The translations under genes were made by a program, and so were the position numbers. From a bacterium (lineage in GTDB: Bacteria > UBP15 > UBA6099 > JAJRTR01), in NCBI GenBank assembly GCA_024278215.1, contig JAJRTR010000054.1, forward strand, positions 1 to 19,593: 19,593 nt of DNA. The letters are read 5' to 3'. Under the pieces are notes generated by a model. It was given only the letters and a program-made list of their open reading frames with translations, did not search any database and was not told the DNA's origin. Each line of letters begins with the position of its first letter. The first letter of the stretch is position 1. Of the stretch, positions 1 to 7,765 are shown one piece after another.

Positions 1-594
1 AACAACAAATGAACGTTCCCGCCGCCGGCTGTTGTCGTGTATCGCCCAGGCCACAAGTTCTTTGCCCGTGCCGGTTTCGCCGGAGATGAGAACAGTGCTG
101 CTGGACAGTGCCAGTCTCTCGATAGCATCGAAAACCCTCTTCATCGGTTCACTTTTCGCGATTATATTAGAAAAATTATATTTTTTCTCCACCTCGCGGC
201 GCAACAATCTGTTCTGGAGCATGAGCCGTTGCGCGGAGACAGCTTTTTCAACCGCGCTTTCGATATCCTCAAGTTTAAAAGGTTTTTTCAGATAATCCGA
301 AGCGCCGCGCTTGAGAGCATTGATGGCATCGTCCATATCGGCAAACGCCGTTATCATAATCACAGCAGTTTCCTGGCTTGTCTCCTTCACCTGCTCGAGA
401 ATTTCCATCCCGTCCATTCCGCCCGGCATTTTTATATCAGTAATTACTATCTCGAATATATTTTCATTAAAAAGTTTCAGGCCGGTCGGGCCGTCTTTTG
501 CCGTCTTCACTTCATAGCCGAGCGATGCCAGATGTTCCGACACAAGCATCCGTATGTTCTCTTTATCATCTATGACCAGAATTCTTGTATTCAT
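1..594 (-). CDS. NtrC-family sigma-54-dependent response regulator (N-terminal part, runs off the window)
   Basis: The open frame runs from ATG at 594 to the window edge and gives the first 198 residues. Residues 1-120 are a receiver domain: acidic pocket D9-D10, phosphoacceptor D53 in ITDIKMPGGMDG, T82 and K104 in YLKKPF. A linker follows, then the start of an AAA+ sigma-54 interaction domain with Walker A GETGTGKE at about 172-179. The family binds enhancers and activates sigma-54 promoters after phosphorylation. A GGGAG ribosome site lies at 601-605, six bases before the ATG. The gene is 107 bp downstream of the sensor kinase on the same strand, so the two probably form a cognate pair. The rest of the ATPase domain and the expected DNA-binding helix-turn-helix lie outside the window, so that part is inferred from the family. 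Confidence 0.93.
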   Translation of the reverse strand, partial: MNTRILVIDDKENIRMLVSEHLASLGYEVKTAKDGPTGLKLFNENIFEIVITDIKMPGGMDGMEILEQVKETSQETAVIMITAFADMDDAINALKRGASDYLKKPFKLEDIESAVEKAVSAQRLMLQNRLLRREVEKKYNFSNIIAKSEPMKRVFDAIERLALSSSTVLISGETGTGKELVAWAIHDNSRRRERSFVV

Positions 595-701
595 TGGACG
601 CTCCCTGATGTTCATGTCTCAATCTCGATACTGATGTCCCGCGTCTATCTCCTGCACATGTGAATACATTAGAAGGTTTTTCTACGTTCAGCCGCCGCCT
701 T

Positions 702-2552
702 TCAGGCACCGTCACCGCCTGCGTCGCGAGGAAGTGTGAAAGAAAAACACGCCCCCCTGAGAGAATCCTCGACAACCATTTTTCCGCCATGTTTTTCGAT
801 TATCCTGTAGCATATTGAAAGGCCGAGTCCCGTGCCGACCCCCGGCGGTTTTGTTGTAAAGAACGGATCGAAAATCCGGCGGCGCGTACTCGCTGGAATC
901 CCCGGTCCCGTGTCCCTGACTTTTATCTTCACATGATCCGCGAGGACCACTCCTTCAACAATGATTCTTCCGCCGTTTTCCATCGCCTGCGCGGCATTCA
1001 TCAGCAGGTTGAGAAAGACCTGCATGATCTCTTTGTGGAAGCAGGGAACTTCCGGGAAGTTATCGGGAAAAACCACCTGCAGATTCACTTTCCGAAAAGC
1101 TTTGTGTGCGGAAACCGTTTTATGTGCGGCATAGAGCAGCTTGACGATATCCGCCGGTTCGGGAACCGTGGATTCCTGTTTCGATGGCCTGGAGAAGTGG
1201 AGAAGGTCCTGGATTATTTTCTCGATAAACTCAGCTTCTCTTTCTATCTGCTTTGCAAATTCGCGGTCCTTTTCCTCAAGCGACGGCCTTCTCTGAAGCA
1301 TCTGCGCATAGCCTGAAATAGCACTGAGCGGATTGCCTATTTCATGCGCGACACCCGCCGCCAACTCACCCACCGCCGCCAGCCGGCCCGACTGTATAAG
1401 CTGGTCCTGATTCACCCGCAACCTGCGTGTGGCTTCCTTCAGGTTCCGCTCCCTTTCCTTGAGAGCGTCCGACATCTCGTTGAAAGCGCCGGCAAGTTCG
1501 CCAATTTCATCCTTCTGCTTAATGAATATTTTCACGTCGTAATTGCCGTCGGCAATATTACCGGCGCTTTCCGTCAACCTGCGCATCGGCATGAATATTC
1601 TTCTGGCCGTATACACGCCGACTCCCAGCGCCATCAGGACAGCGACAACCGCGATTGCGATTGCGAAAAAAATTCCTTCACGCCACATCGCTTCCATGTC
1701 GGCCATATTCCTGCCGATCACTTGAAGGCCCACCGACCGCCCCGCGGCATCTTCGACAAGGCTCGAAACCATAGCGTAGGGTTCGCCGCCCAGCGACTGG
1801 CGGCTAATAGTGTCGTCGGCACCCTTGTGGCCTCCGGCTTCCGTCATTGATATCATGTCGGACAGTTGCCTGACTTCTTCCGGGGACAGACTGTCGGAAG
1901 ATATGGAACTCGACAGCACACGTTTGCGCCGCAGGAGAATGTAGTCTGTGCCTGACGTTCCTCTTATCTCGCGTGCGAAATCGTTGTCGAGCATATAGCC
2001 CGCACTCACATATCCCACTAACCGCCGGTCACTGCCCGGTCCGGTGTACACCCGGGCATAAGAATCCACACACACAACATCCGGCAGGCACAGCTCGACA
2101 CCTGTCGATGCAAGGCCGGCAACCGCATTTTTAAAAAGAGGATTCAGGAACACCGGCTCGCCGCTTCTGATCCTGCGGCTTTCCACATCCTGCGCCGTTT
2201 CAAGCCGGCTGATTATTACTCCATCCTTATCTATTACGGAAAGGATGTCGATATTCATGCGGCCCCTGTGTTCTCTCAACACCGAAAGAAGCGAAAGAGA
2301 ACCACCGGAGATAATCGATTCGCCGATCTGCGGGTTGGCTGCCAGCAGCCGCGCTATCAGCTCTGCCCGTCCAGCTCGTTCCGACACCGCTTTCCTGATA
2401 CCCTCCCTGCCGTAGGCGATCTCCTGTGTTATCTCGTCGTCCAGACTGCTGCGGAAAATAAATGTGTATGCAGCCATGCAGCAGCCGACTGTCACGGCCA
2501 CTATCAGTATGACCATGAGGATTATCCTGTTTTCAAGTCTACTGCGTCTCAA
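702..2552 (-). CDS. Transmembrane HAMP sensor histidine kinase (NtrB/ZraS-like)
   Basis: A 616-residue protein. A membrane segment lies at about 10-31, an extracytoplasmic sensing region at 32-290, a second membrane segment at about 293-316 and a HAMP region at about 317-370. The HisKA H-box is [11 protein letters not shown] with H403. The ATPase domain has an N-box with N519 in [10 protein letters not shown]1 DTGPGIP at 547-553, the FDPFFTTK F-box, and G2 GTGLGLSI at 573-580. It should autophosphorylate and pass phosphate to the regulator downstream. The start is TTG at 2552, which overlaps the end of the upstream gene by 14 bp and follows an AGGAGA site, so translation is probably coupled. 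The next ATG (2516) would remove the charged N-terminus in front of the first membrane helix. The signal sensed is unknown. The extracytoplasmic part contains a PAS/Cache-like stretch (about 100-210), but that assignment is tentative. Confidence 0.93.
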   Translation of the reverse strand: MRRSRLENRIILMVILIVAVTVGCCMAAYTFIFRSSLDDEITQEIAYGREGIRKAVSERAGRAELIARLLAANPQIGESIISGGSLSLLSVLREHRGRMNIDILSVIDKDGVIISRLETAQDVESRRIRSGEPVFLNPLFKNAVAGLASTGVELCLPDVVCVDSYARVYTGPGSDRRLVGYVSAGYMLDNDFAREIRGTSGTDYILLRRKRVLSSSISSDSLSPEEVRQLSDMISMTEAGGHKGADDTISRQSLGGEPYAMVSSLVEDAAGRSVGLQVIGRNMADMEAMWREGIFFAIAIAVVAVLMALGVGVYTARRIFMPMRRLTESAGNIADGNYDVKIFIKQKDEIGELAGAFNEMSDALKERERNLKEATRRLRVNQDQLIQSGRLAAVGELAAGVAHEIGNPLSAISGYAQMLQRRPSLEEKDREFAKQIEREAEFIEKIIQDLLHFSRPSKQESTVPEPADIVKLLYAAHKTVSAHKAFRKVNLQVVFPDNFPEVPCFHKEIMQVFLNLLMNAAQAMENGGRIIVEGVVLADHVKIKVRDTGPGIPASTRRRIFDPFFTTKPPGVGTGLGLSICYRIIEKHGGKMVVEDSLRGACFSFTLPRDAGGDGA

Positions 2553-3192
2553 TCCCCGCAGGCTCTCCTTCCGATTTTTCTGGATAATACGACTTCTTAA
2601 ACCAGTTCATGAACAGTTGCTGATAGGCACCTGTTTCATAAATATGGGTTAAGACCAGATTAAACACATCCGCAAACACAGGATCGTCTTCAACCTTCAG
2701 GCAAAGCCATCCTGTCTCCGAGCTGTAGAAATAGGGGGTGGAAAAGAAAGAAGCTGTATCCGCGCCGCAAACCGCGGGACCGCTGATCATAGACTCCCGG
2801 TCCGAGCCGACCACATTCAGTTTCGCGCCAAGGAAATATGCGAACTGGCGCAACAGGTCCACCTCGAACCCCCTCGGGATTCCATACTTATTTTTCGAGC
2901 ACATAAGCGGCCTGTCGCAATCGAGAGATACGACCAGTAAGCCGGTTTCCCTGATTTTCGAAAGTATGGCCGAATCACCAGCCGCCTCGACAATATACAT
3001 GCCGGGAATGCTGAAGGCGGCGTCGGGAAAGATCGGTTCCGACGGCGTCCCTTTTTTCGGCGCTATGCTTTCTTTTCCCATGTCGCATCCGGGAACAAAA
3101 ACAAGCATAACAAAAACAACGATAACTAAAATAAAAGCAGTATAAAATGTGCTTCCAACAATTAATTCCGATGTGTTTTTATATGTGCTCAT
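2539..3192 (-). CDS. Lipoprotein-like, lobe-reduced SBP_bac_3-type protein
   Basis: A 217-residue protein with a hydrophobic segment at about 17-34 ending in VPGC (C36), a loose lipobox, so it is probably an anchored lipoprotein. The following region matches the first lobe of family-3 solute-binding proteins: a LSKIRETGLLVVSLD-like strand, then RGFEVDLLRQFAYFLGAKLN, then STPYFYSS, then a C-terminal return segment DPVFADVFNLVLTHIYETGAYQQLF. The usual stretch of roughly 90-100 residues between the SDPYF-like motif and the C-terminal return, which forms lobe 2, is essentially missing, and no frameshift is visible. It may bind ligand weakly or act as a sensory partner rather than a transporter subunit: no ABC transporter genes are nearby and the kinase gene overlaps its end. 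The ATG at 3192 has only a weak AAGG site. Confidence 0.72.
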   Translation of the reverse strand: MSTYKNTSELIVGSTFYTAFILVIVVFVMLVFVPGCDMGKESIAPKKGTPSEPIFPDAAFSIPGMYIVEAAGDSAILSKIRETGLLVVSLDCDRPLMCSKNKYGIPRGFEVDLLRQFAYFLGAKLNVVGSDRESMISGPAVCGADTASFFSTPYFYSSETGWLCLKVEDDPVFADVFNLVLTHIYETGAYQQLFMNWFKKSYYPEKSEGEPAGIETQ

Positions 3193-3240
3193 ATCGGCCT
3201 TTTTTGCAGCGATAGACCGCCGGCGCGGCTGAAACCTGTA

Positions 3241-4404
3241 TCAGGGCTTATACCCGGACAACAATTGATTGAATTCGGCAGTGTGCCTGATAGACGCGAA
3301 GTCCGTGTCGCTGCCTGCAAGGCGGTAAAATGTTTCTGCGTCGAGTTCGAGGCAACGTCTGAGAGAAAATAAAGCGTCCTGCGCATTGCCTGTCAGGGCC
3401 TGAACACTTGCAAGAGAATACCACACGGACGGCATGAACGGAGCTATCTCCAGCGCAGCTTTATAGTTGTGAATAACCTTGTCCAGGTCGCCGAGATCAG
3501 TATATATGGTGCCGAGGTAGATGTAGGCTTCGAGAAAACCAGGCTTTATAGCGACAGTCTTTTCGAGCTGTTCCGCTGCCCGGTCATACTCGCCCATCAG
3601 GCGATATGCCAGACCAAGCTGGTATCGGGCTCCGGGGTCATCCGGATGCTCTTTTATTATTGCCGTCAGGTACTTTGTCGCAAGTTGAAAGTTGAACTGC
3701 CTCGTTACAAAGAACTTGCCGAGGAAATAATTCAGGTCTCGAAACGCATTCTCATGAAGCGCACTCCTGAGCGTATTGAGTCCGGCCTCGATCCTGTCGT
3801 TTCGCAGCAGGCTTACACCCTCTCCGAAAAGATAGAAGACATGCCAGTCTGCGGCAAGTTCGCGTCCGTCCCAGAAGTTGGCGTCCAGCCTTAGAGGGAG
3901 TCTTTCGACAAGTTCGGAGAATACGTCCTTCTGAAAATCAGTCACACTTTCCGCATCAGTGCGCAGTTCAAAAACAGCACTTCGTACAGTGCCGTCCAGC
4001 GGCATATAGTTGACACGGAAACGCGAAGCGATCTTATCTCCGGAAATCCTGCGATGGCGCGCTACTATGATAATATCCGCGTTTGTTCTCCCGGCGAGAA
4101 GGCGGCTCTTGTCTTTGTCACCCTTCCAGAGCAGTTCGAGGTCACCACCGGAAACAAACATTTCCGTCTCGAACTCATGCACGAGACTTACGTCCGGCAT
4201 GTATTCGAAATTGAACGCGGTAACATTATCCGTCGCAAGTGACAGCCATACATCCTGCTGATCAAGCCCCTCGACGTATGACAGGTAAACAATAGTGTGA
4301 TGTTCATGCCATTCACATTCAGCACGAGAACCCAGCAGTGCGGTGAGGATAACAATTGTCAGGATAACCCTTTTTAATGAGGCCGACACTTCGCAATTTT
4401 CCAC
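3241..4404 (-). CDS. Exported TPR-repeat protein with a TolB/CsgG-like N-terminal region
   Basis: A 387-residue protein with an apparent signal peptide: KR at 11-12, a hydrophobic core VILTIVILTALLG, and possible cleavage after SRA at about 28. About residues 35-185 contain a pattern (ADIIIVARHRRISGDKI, then LDGTV) like the 'lgadyvltGsv...l.dt.tGe' region of exported TolB_N/FlgO-type proteins that precede TPRs. This assignment is tentative. Residues about 253-358 hold three TPR units (DPGARYQLGLAYRLMGEYDR, FLEAYIYLGTIYTDLGDLDK, PSVWYSLASVQALTGNAQ). The role is probably protein-protein interaction outside the cytoplasmic membrane. GTG at 4404 is chosen because AGGGA lies about 9 bases upstream and the overlapping ATG at 4406 is in another frame that soon stops. 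It is the first gene of the signalling operon, 48 bp before the lipoprotein gene. Confidence 0.8.
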   Translation of the reverse strand: MENCEVSASLKRVILTIVILTALLGSRAECEWHEHHTIVYLSYVEGLDQQDVWLSLATDNVTAFNFEYMPDVSLVHEFETEMFVSGGDLELLWKGDKDKSRLLAGRTNADIIIVARHRRISGDKIASRFRVNYMPLDGTVRSAVFELRTDAESVTDFQKDVFSELVERLPLRLDANFWDGRELAADWHVFYLFGEGVSLLRNDRIEAGLNTLRSALHENAFRDLNYFLGKFFVTRQFNFQLATKYLTAIIKEHPDDPGARYQLGLAYRLMGEYDRAAEQLEKTVAIKPGFLEAYIYLGTIYTDLGDLDKVIHNYKAALEIAPFMPSVWYSLASVQALTGNAQDALFSLRRCLELDAETFYRLAGSDTDFASIRHTAEFNQLLSGYKP

Positions 4405-4433
4405 ATGGTATTTTCCCTATGAAACCTGATTAA

Positions 4434-4462
4434 ATTATGCCCTCCGAAACCTTAAAAAGCAA
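4434..4462 (-). promoter_or_regulatory. Sigma-70-like promoter for the signalling operon
   Basis: On the minus strand a -35 TTGCTT (4457-4462) and a -10 CATAAT (4434-4439) are separated by exactly 17 bp. The -10 matches the TATAAT consensus at five of six positions and the -35 matches TTGACA at four of six. Transcription would start near 4427, leaving a leader of about 23 bases with AGGGA before the GTG at 4404. Confidence 0.55.
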
Positions 4463-4477
4463 GGTCTTTCAATACGT

Positions 4478-4500
4478 AATAAAAAGCACCATGGCTTTTC
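4478..4500 (-). terminator. Weak hairpin plus T-rich tail after the radical SAM gene
   Basis: Reading the minus strand downstream of the gene ending at 4508, AAAAGC (4494-4499), a six-base loop and GCTTTT (4482-4487) can form a 6-bp stem followed by TATTA. It is A/T-rich and short, so it could be a weak intrinsic terminator or chance. Confidence 0.3.
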
Positions 4501-4507
4501 GGGAACC

Positions 4508-6181
4508 TCATTTAAAAATCATGATAACGGGAATTCCAGCCTTTTCCAATTTCTTTATCTGATTATAAATTTCGTATTCGCGTCTTATCGAGCACACAAT
4601 GACGGCATCGGGATGTAAAGTGGGAATCACATTCATCTGTATTACCTTGTGTCCCAGGAAATCACGGCCCTGTTTCTTGAGGTCGCCGTCGGCCACTCCA
4701 AGTATTTCTATGCCTTCGTCCATAAGAATTTTCATTACCACTCGTCCGAAATCACAGGCACCATAGCAGACAACACTGTAGATATTTCTCACAGCCTTTA
4801 TTTCCTTGACCCACGGGACCATCCGATCTTTATATTCTTCGTAAAGATTATCAAGCTTTGCCGCCAGGATTTTTTGTTCGTATTCTCTCATAAGATCATA
4901 GAGGGTCTCTTTATCCATGGCTCTGTTGAGATAGATGCCGTTATTTTTTTCACGCATCTCCAGCCATTCATCCAGTGATAGAAGATTATAGTTTCCTCCT
5001 CCGGTCCAGGTGTAATGACTCAGCTTGCTCCATTCCATATCATGTGAAACAATTCCCGCTGAAAGGGCAGCGTCCCATAGCTTTGTTCCAGGCAGAGGAC
5101 ACATAATATTGCACAGCGCTTCGGCAATCTTACCCTCGGCTATATGCTCGTAGATAAAGTCGAATGTCTCGCGTGCTTCGGCCTCCGTCTCTCCAGGCGA
5201 CCCGACTATATAAGTAGTGTGGACTACTATTCCATGCCTGTGCAGAGTATCCACGGCCTCCCGACAGCGGTCAACGGTCAATGTCGAACACTTCAGTTCT
5301 GTCAGCACTCTCTGATTCGCCGATTCAAGACCAAAGCTGACCTGTCTTATGCCGCCTTTTTTCAGGAGTTCGCAAAATTCATCGTCAATATAATCCGCCC
5401 TGACGTTGCAGATGAAACTTCGCTCCGTTGCCCATCCTTTTCTATGTATCTCCTCGACTATTTTCCTGAAACGTTTTCTGTCGGCGATAAACAAGTCGTC
5501 GCTGAAAGATATTATCCGCGATTCAGGGAATTTATTTATAATATGGGCAAGTTCATCAATAACGTAATCCGCCGAGAAAAACCTTGCATGTCCCCAGAAC
5601 TTCGATGAAGAACAGAAAATACAACGATATGGACATCCGCGCGAAGTAAAGAGATAAATAGACTGCCAGCTCTTTTTCGTTGTTTCACGATCCGGAAAAG
5701 GGAGTATATCCAGAGTTTTAAAAGGTTGCCTTGGAGTTGTCAGGCTTAGCTCTCCTCCTTTGCGCCTGAACACTATTCCGGGAATTCTCTCGAGGTCAGC
5801 CTCTTCGAGCGTTCCCGTTTTATTAAATGCATCGAGGAGTTCAAGGAATGTTTGTTCGCCTTCACCGATGACGCCGATGTCCATAGACGGCGCAAGCGTG
5901 TACGGAAGCAGGCTTATGTGAAATCCACCTATGACGACAGGCACTCCTGTTTTGCGTTTCACCGTGTCCGCAATATTTATAGCTGCACCGAAGTTCTGTG
6001 ACACACACGATAAACCTGCAATATCATAGCTGCATTCCCAGAGCAGTTGCGGGTCATCGATTATCTCGATATCATAACAGTTCCGATGTTGTTCAACGTA
6101 TGATTTCAGGTATCCCGGGCCGACCGGCATCAGTTGATCGAGGTCTTCACGTCCCACAACATTTAAAAGCGCAATTTTCAT
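4508..6181 (-). CDS. B12-binding-domain radical SAM protein with a C-terminal Rossmann-like domain
   Basis: A 557-residue protein. Residues about 1-135 form a cobalamin-binding-type Rossmann domain (MKIALLNVVG, DIAGLSCVSQNF, PVVIGGFHISLLP, GVIGEGEQTF). Residues about 175-385 form the radical SAM barrel with the [4Fe-4S] motif C183-x3-C187-x2-C190 in SRGCPYRCIFC. Residues about 468-557 form a third domain starting CYGACDFGR, like a small dinucleotide- or ligand-binding Rossmann fold. The family includes methyl-, cyclase- and other C-C-bond-forming enzymes; the substrate cannot be read. ATG at 6181 fits the canonical N-terminus, while the upstream in-frame TTG at 6232 would add a poorly conserved leader overlapping the previous gene. 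It lies 34 bp after the GT2 gene, whose C-terminus is the same third domain, so they probably act together. Confidence 0.88.
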   Translation of the reverse strand: MKIALLNVVGREDLDQLMPVGPGYLKSYVEQHRNCYDIEIIDDPQLLWECSYDIAGLSCVSQNFGAAINIADTVKRKTGVPVVIGGFHISLLPYTLAPSMDIGVIGEGEQTFLELLDAFNKTGTLEEADLERIPGIVFRRKGGELSLTTPRQPFKTLDILPFPDRETTKKSWQSIYLFTSRGCPYRCIFCSSSKFWGHARFFSADYVIDELAHIINKFPESRIISFSDDLFIADRKRFRKIVEEIHRKGWATERSFICNVRADYIDDEFCELLKKGGIRQVSFGLESANQRVLTELKCSTLTVDRCREAVDTLHRHGIVVHTTYIVGSPGETEAEARETFDFIYEHIAEGKIAEALCNIMCPLPGTKLWDAALSAGIVSHDMEWSKLSHYTWTGGGNYNLLSLDEWLEMREKNNGIYLNRAMDKETLYDLMREYEQKILAAKLDNLYEEYKDRMVPWVKEIKAVRNIYSVVCYGACDFGRVVMKILMDEGIEILGVADGDLKKQGRDFLGHKVIQMNVIPTLHPDAVIVCSIRREYEIYNQIKKLEKAGIPVIMIFK

Positions 6182-6215
6182 TTTGTTGTCCAGCGGATTT
6201 CGAGAACTGCGCAAT

Positions 6216-7481
6216 TCAATAATCGAACGCAATGTCGAAAACCGGCAAGTCCCCTTTATTGAACAATTCTATCGTCGATCGTATTTCATTAATAAAACCT
6301 GTCGAGCAAATTACGATTGCGTCGGCGTCGAGCATCTCGATGTTCACAGGCGGCTCTATAACGCGCCCCATGAATATTGAGCCCTGTTTTGCCGGGTTGG
6401 AATCAATAATCCCCGCGATACCCATACCGGTTTCTTCTGCGGCCCTGATTATTATCCTGCCCGACTCCGATGCGCCGAAGCAAATTATTCTTCTTATCCC
6501 CTTCGACCTCAAACCGCCCATCATGACATGTCCGACAAAATCCTTTAATAGTCTGACATTCTTTATATGCTCGGCGCAACTCATGAATTCTCTATGTATC
6601 GCATTTATGCCGGGGGTATCAGGCGACGTATCACGCGAGGTGAAAAAATCTGTATATTTCATCTTATGATCTTCTATGAATCTTCTGTCTTCTTCAATGA
6701 AAATATAGTCGTCGTTCTCGATAATATCCCGCCATTTAGAATAGAAATACGCCTTTCCTTTATCCATATTTTTCTTCATCTTTCTTTTATCCGCATTGAG
6801 TGTGATCGAACTGAAATGTTCTATCCTCGACCAAGGGCTGTATACTACCTTTTTCCCCGCGGCTCGCACTCTCAGGCAGATATCCACATCCTCATAACAA
6901 TTATCCAGGTTCTCATCAAAGTCACCTATAGCATGGAAAAAATTCTTTTCAATGCAAAGGCACACACCCGCAAGAGCCTGAAACTCGCGAACCCGGTTCA
7001 CTGCCGGCGCACGTGCATCAATATTCGAGTACAGCGGATAGTGATTCTTTTCGCGATCAAATACCATCCCGGCATACTGCACCCGCCCTCCACCTGGATA
7101 CAGTGACATGCAGCCCACAATGCCCACATTCTCAATTTGTTCATAAACATCGGTCAGACCCTCGATCCAGCCTTCTCCCGGTATCGTGTCATTGTTCAGA
7201 AAAACAAGAAATTCTCCTTTGCTGATTTTTGCACCCGCATTATTGCCCTTTGCATATCCCATGTTTTTGTTGAATCGAACGATGCGCATATTATCTCTTT
7301 CCGTCAACGTCTTCGTTTCATCGTCCGATCCGTTATCCACCAGTATGATCTCATAAGCGCCTTTCGTATTTCGCGCTATCGCGTCAAGACATCCGACTGT
7401 ATACTCATACTGGTTGTAGACCGGAATAATAATACTGCATCGCGGTGTCTGTATGGTGTCGATAATTCTTTCTTTCGTCAT
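6216..7481 (-). CDS. GT2 family glycosyltransferase with a C-terminal Rossmann-like domain
   Basis: A 421-residue protein. Residues about 14-240 are a GT-A fold family 2 domain: SIIIPVYN (16-23), VDNGS (48-52), NMGYAKGNNAG, the metal-binding-type LNND (95-98) and the acidic YEDVDICLR followed by the late HF. It should transfer a sugar from an activated donor to a glycan or other acceptor at the cytoplasmic face. Residues about 327-421 (ICFGASESGRIII, GIIDSNPAKQGS, DAIVICSTG) are a separate Rossmann-like domain closely similar to the tail of the next gene downstream. A linker of about 80 residues separates the two. ATG at 7481 has AAGG about 10 bases upstream. No membrane segment is visible. 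Confidence 0.9.
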   Translation of the reverse strand: MTKERIIDTIQTPRCSIIIPVYNQYEYTVGCLDAIARNTKGAYEIILVDNGSDDETKTLTERDNMRIVRFNKNMGYAKGNNAGAKISKGEFLVFLNNDTIPGEGWIEGLTDVYEQIENVGIVGCMSLYPGGGRVQYAGMVFDREKNHYPLYSNIDARAPAVNRVREFQALAGVCLCIEKNFFHAIGDFDENLDNCYEDVDICLRVRAAGKKVVYSPWSRIEHFSSITLNADKRKMKKNMDKGKAYFYSKWRDIIENDDYIFIEEDRRFIEDHKMKYTDFFTSRDTSPDTPGINAIHREFMSCAEHIKNVRLLKDFVGHVMMGGLRSKGIRRIICFGASESGRIIIRAAEETGMGIAGIIDSNPAKQGSIFMGRVIEPPVNIEMLDADAIVICSTGFINEIRSTIELFNKGDLPVFDIAFDY

Positions 7482-7590
7482 ATTCCGAACCTTTTCAGCC
7501 GATTCACTCGCAAAATAACATAATTATGAGAACACCGCAGTGTGCCATGCACTAAGTTATTTGCTTTGTGCATGTGCACAGGGTTTTAGC

Positions 7591-7627
7591 CCGGTTATTA
7601 AACCCGCGTTTGTGAAATATGCGGGTT
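7591..7627 (-). repeat. Partial copy of the CATATTTCAC repeat, forming a hairpin
   Basis: AACCCGC (7601-7607) and GCGGGTT (7621-7627) are perfect inverted arms around a 13-base loop. On the minus strand the sequence GCATATTTCACAAA...GCGGGTT then AACCGG matches the first roughly 37 bp of the larger repeats at 10594 and 12430. Similarity stops after that, so this is a fragment of that family. It also lies downstream of the GT4 gene ending at 7766 and could act as a transcript-end hairpin. Confidence 0.6.
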
Positions 7628-7632
7628 AGGTC

Positions 7633-7722
7633 CAATACCGTTCACTTAAGGCGATAAAGAATCATAATATCATGATAAACACTGACTTTTGAGCACCTAT
7701 ATTGCTTAAGTGACTGGTATTG
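7633..7722 (-). mobile_element. MITE-like 90-bp element, copy A
   Basis: The ends are 18-bp imperfect inverted repeats: CAATACCGTTCACTTAAG at the left and the complement of CAATACCAGTCACTTAAG at the right (two mismatches). Flanking 10-mers GGGTTAGGTC (7623-7632) and GGGTTAGCCC (7723-7732) agree at 8 of 10 positions, as expected for an old target-site duplication. The interior shares TGATAAACACTG with copy B in the matching orientation. It has no coding capacity, so it would need a transposase in trans. The 10-11 bp duplication size resembles IS4-superfamily elements, but the family is not proven. Confidence 0.65.
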
Positions 7723-7765
7723 GGGTTAGCCCGGCCACTATATCCATAAGAACGCCGCCACGAAG

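Noticed and set aside
933-1850. Long plus-strand open frames opposite the sensor kinase
   Set aside because: They lie antisense to clear HisKA/HAMP coding sequence, show no domain pattern and have no ribosome sites; they follow from codon bias of the kinase gene.
6182-6232. TTG start extending the B12-binding radical SAM protein
   Set aside because: The 17 added residues are not like the family N-terminus and overlap the preceding gene; MKIALLNVV at 6181 fits.
7571-7580. TGTGCA/TGCACA short palindrome as a CRP-like operator
   Set aside because: Only six-base arms, not spaced like a CRP site, and next to decayed repeat sequence.
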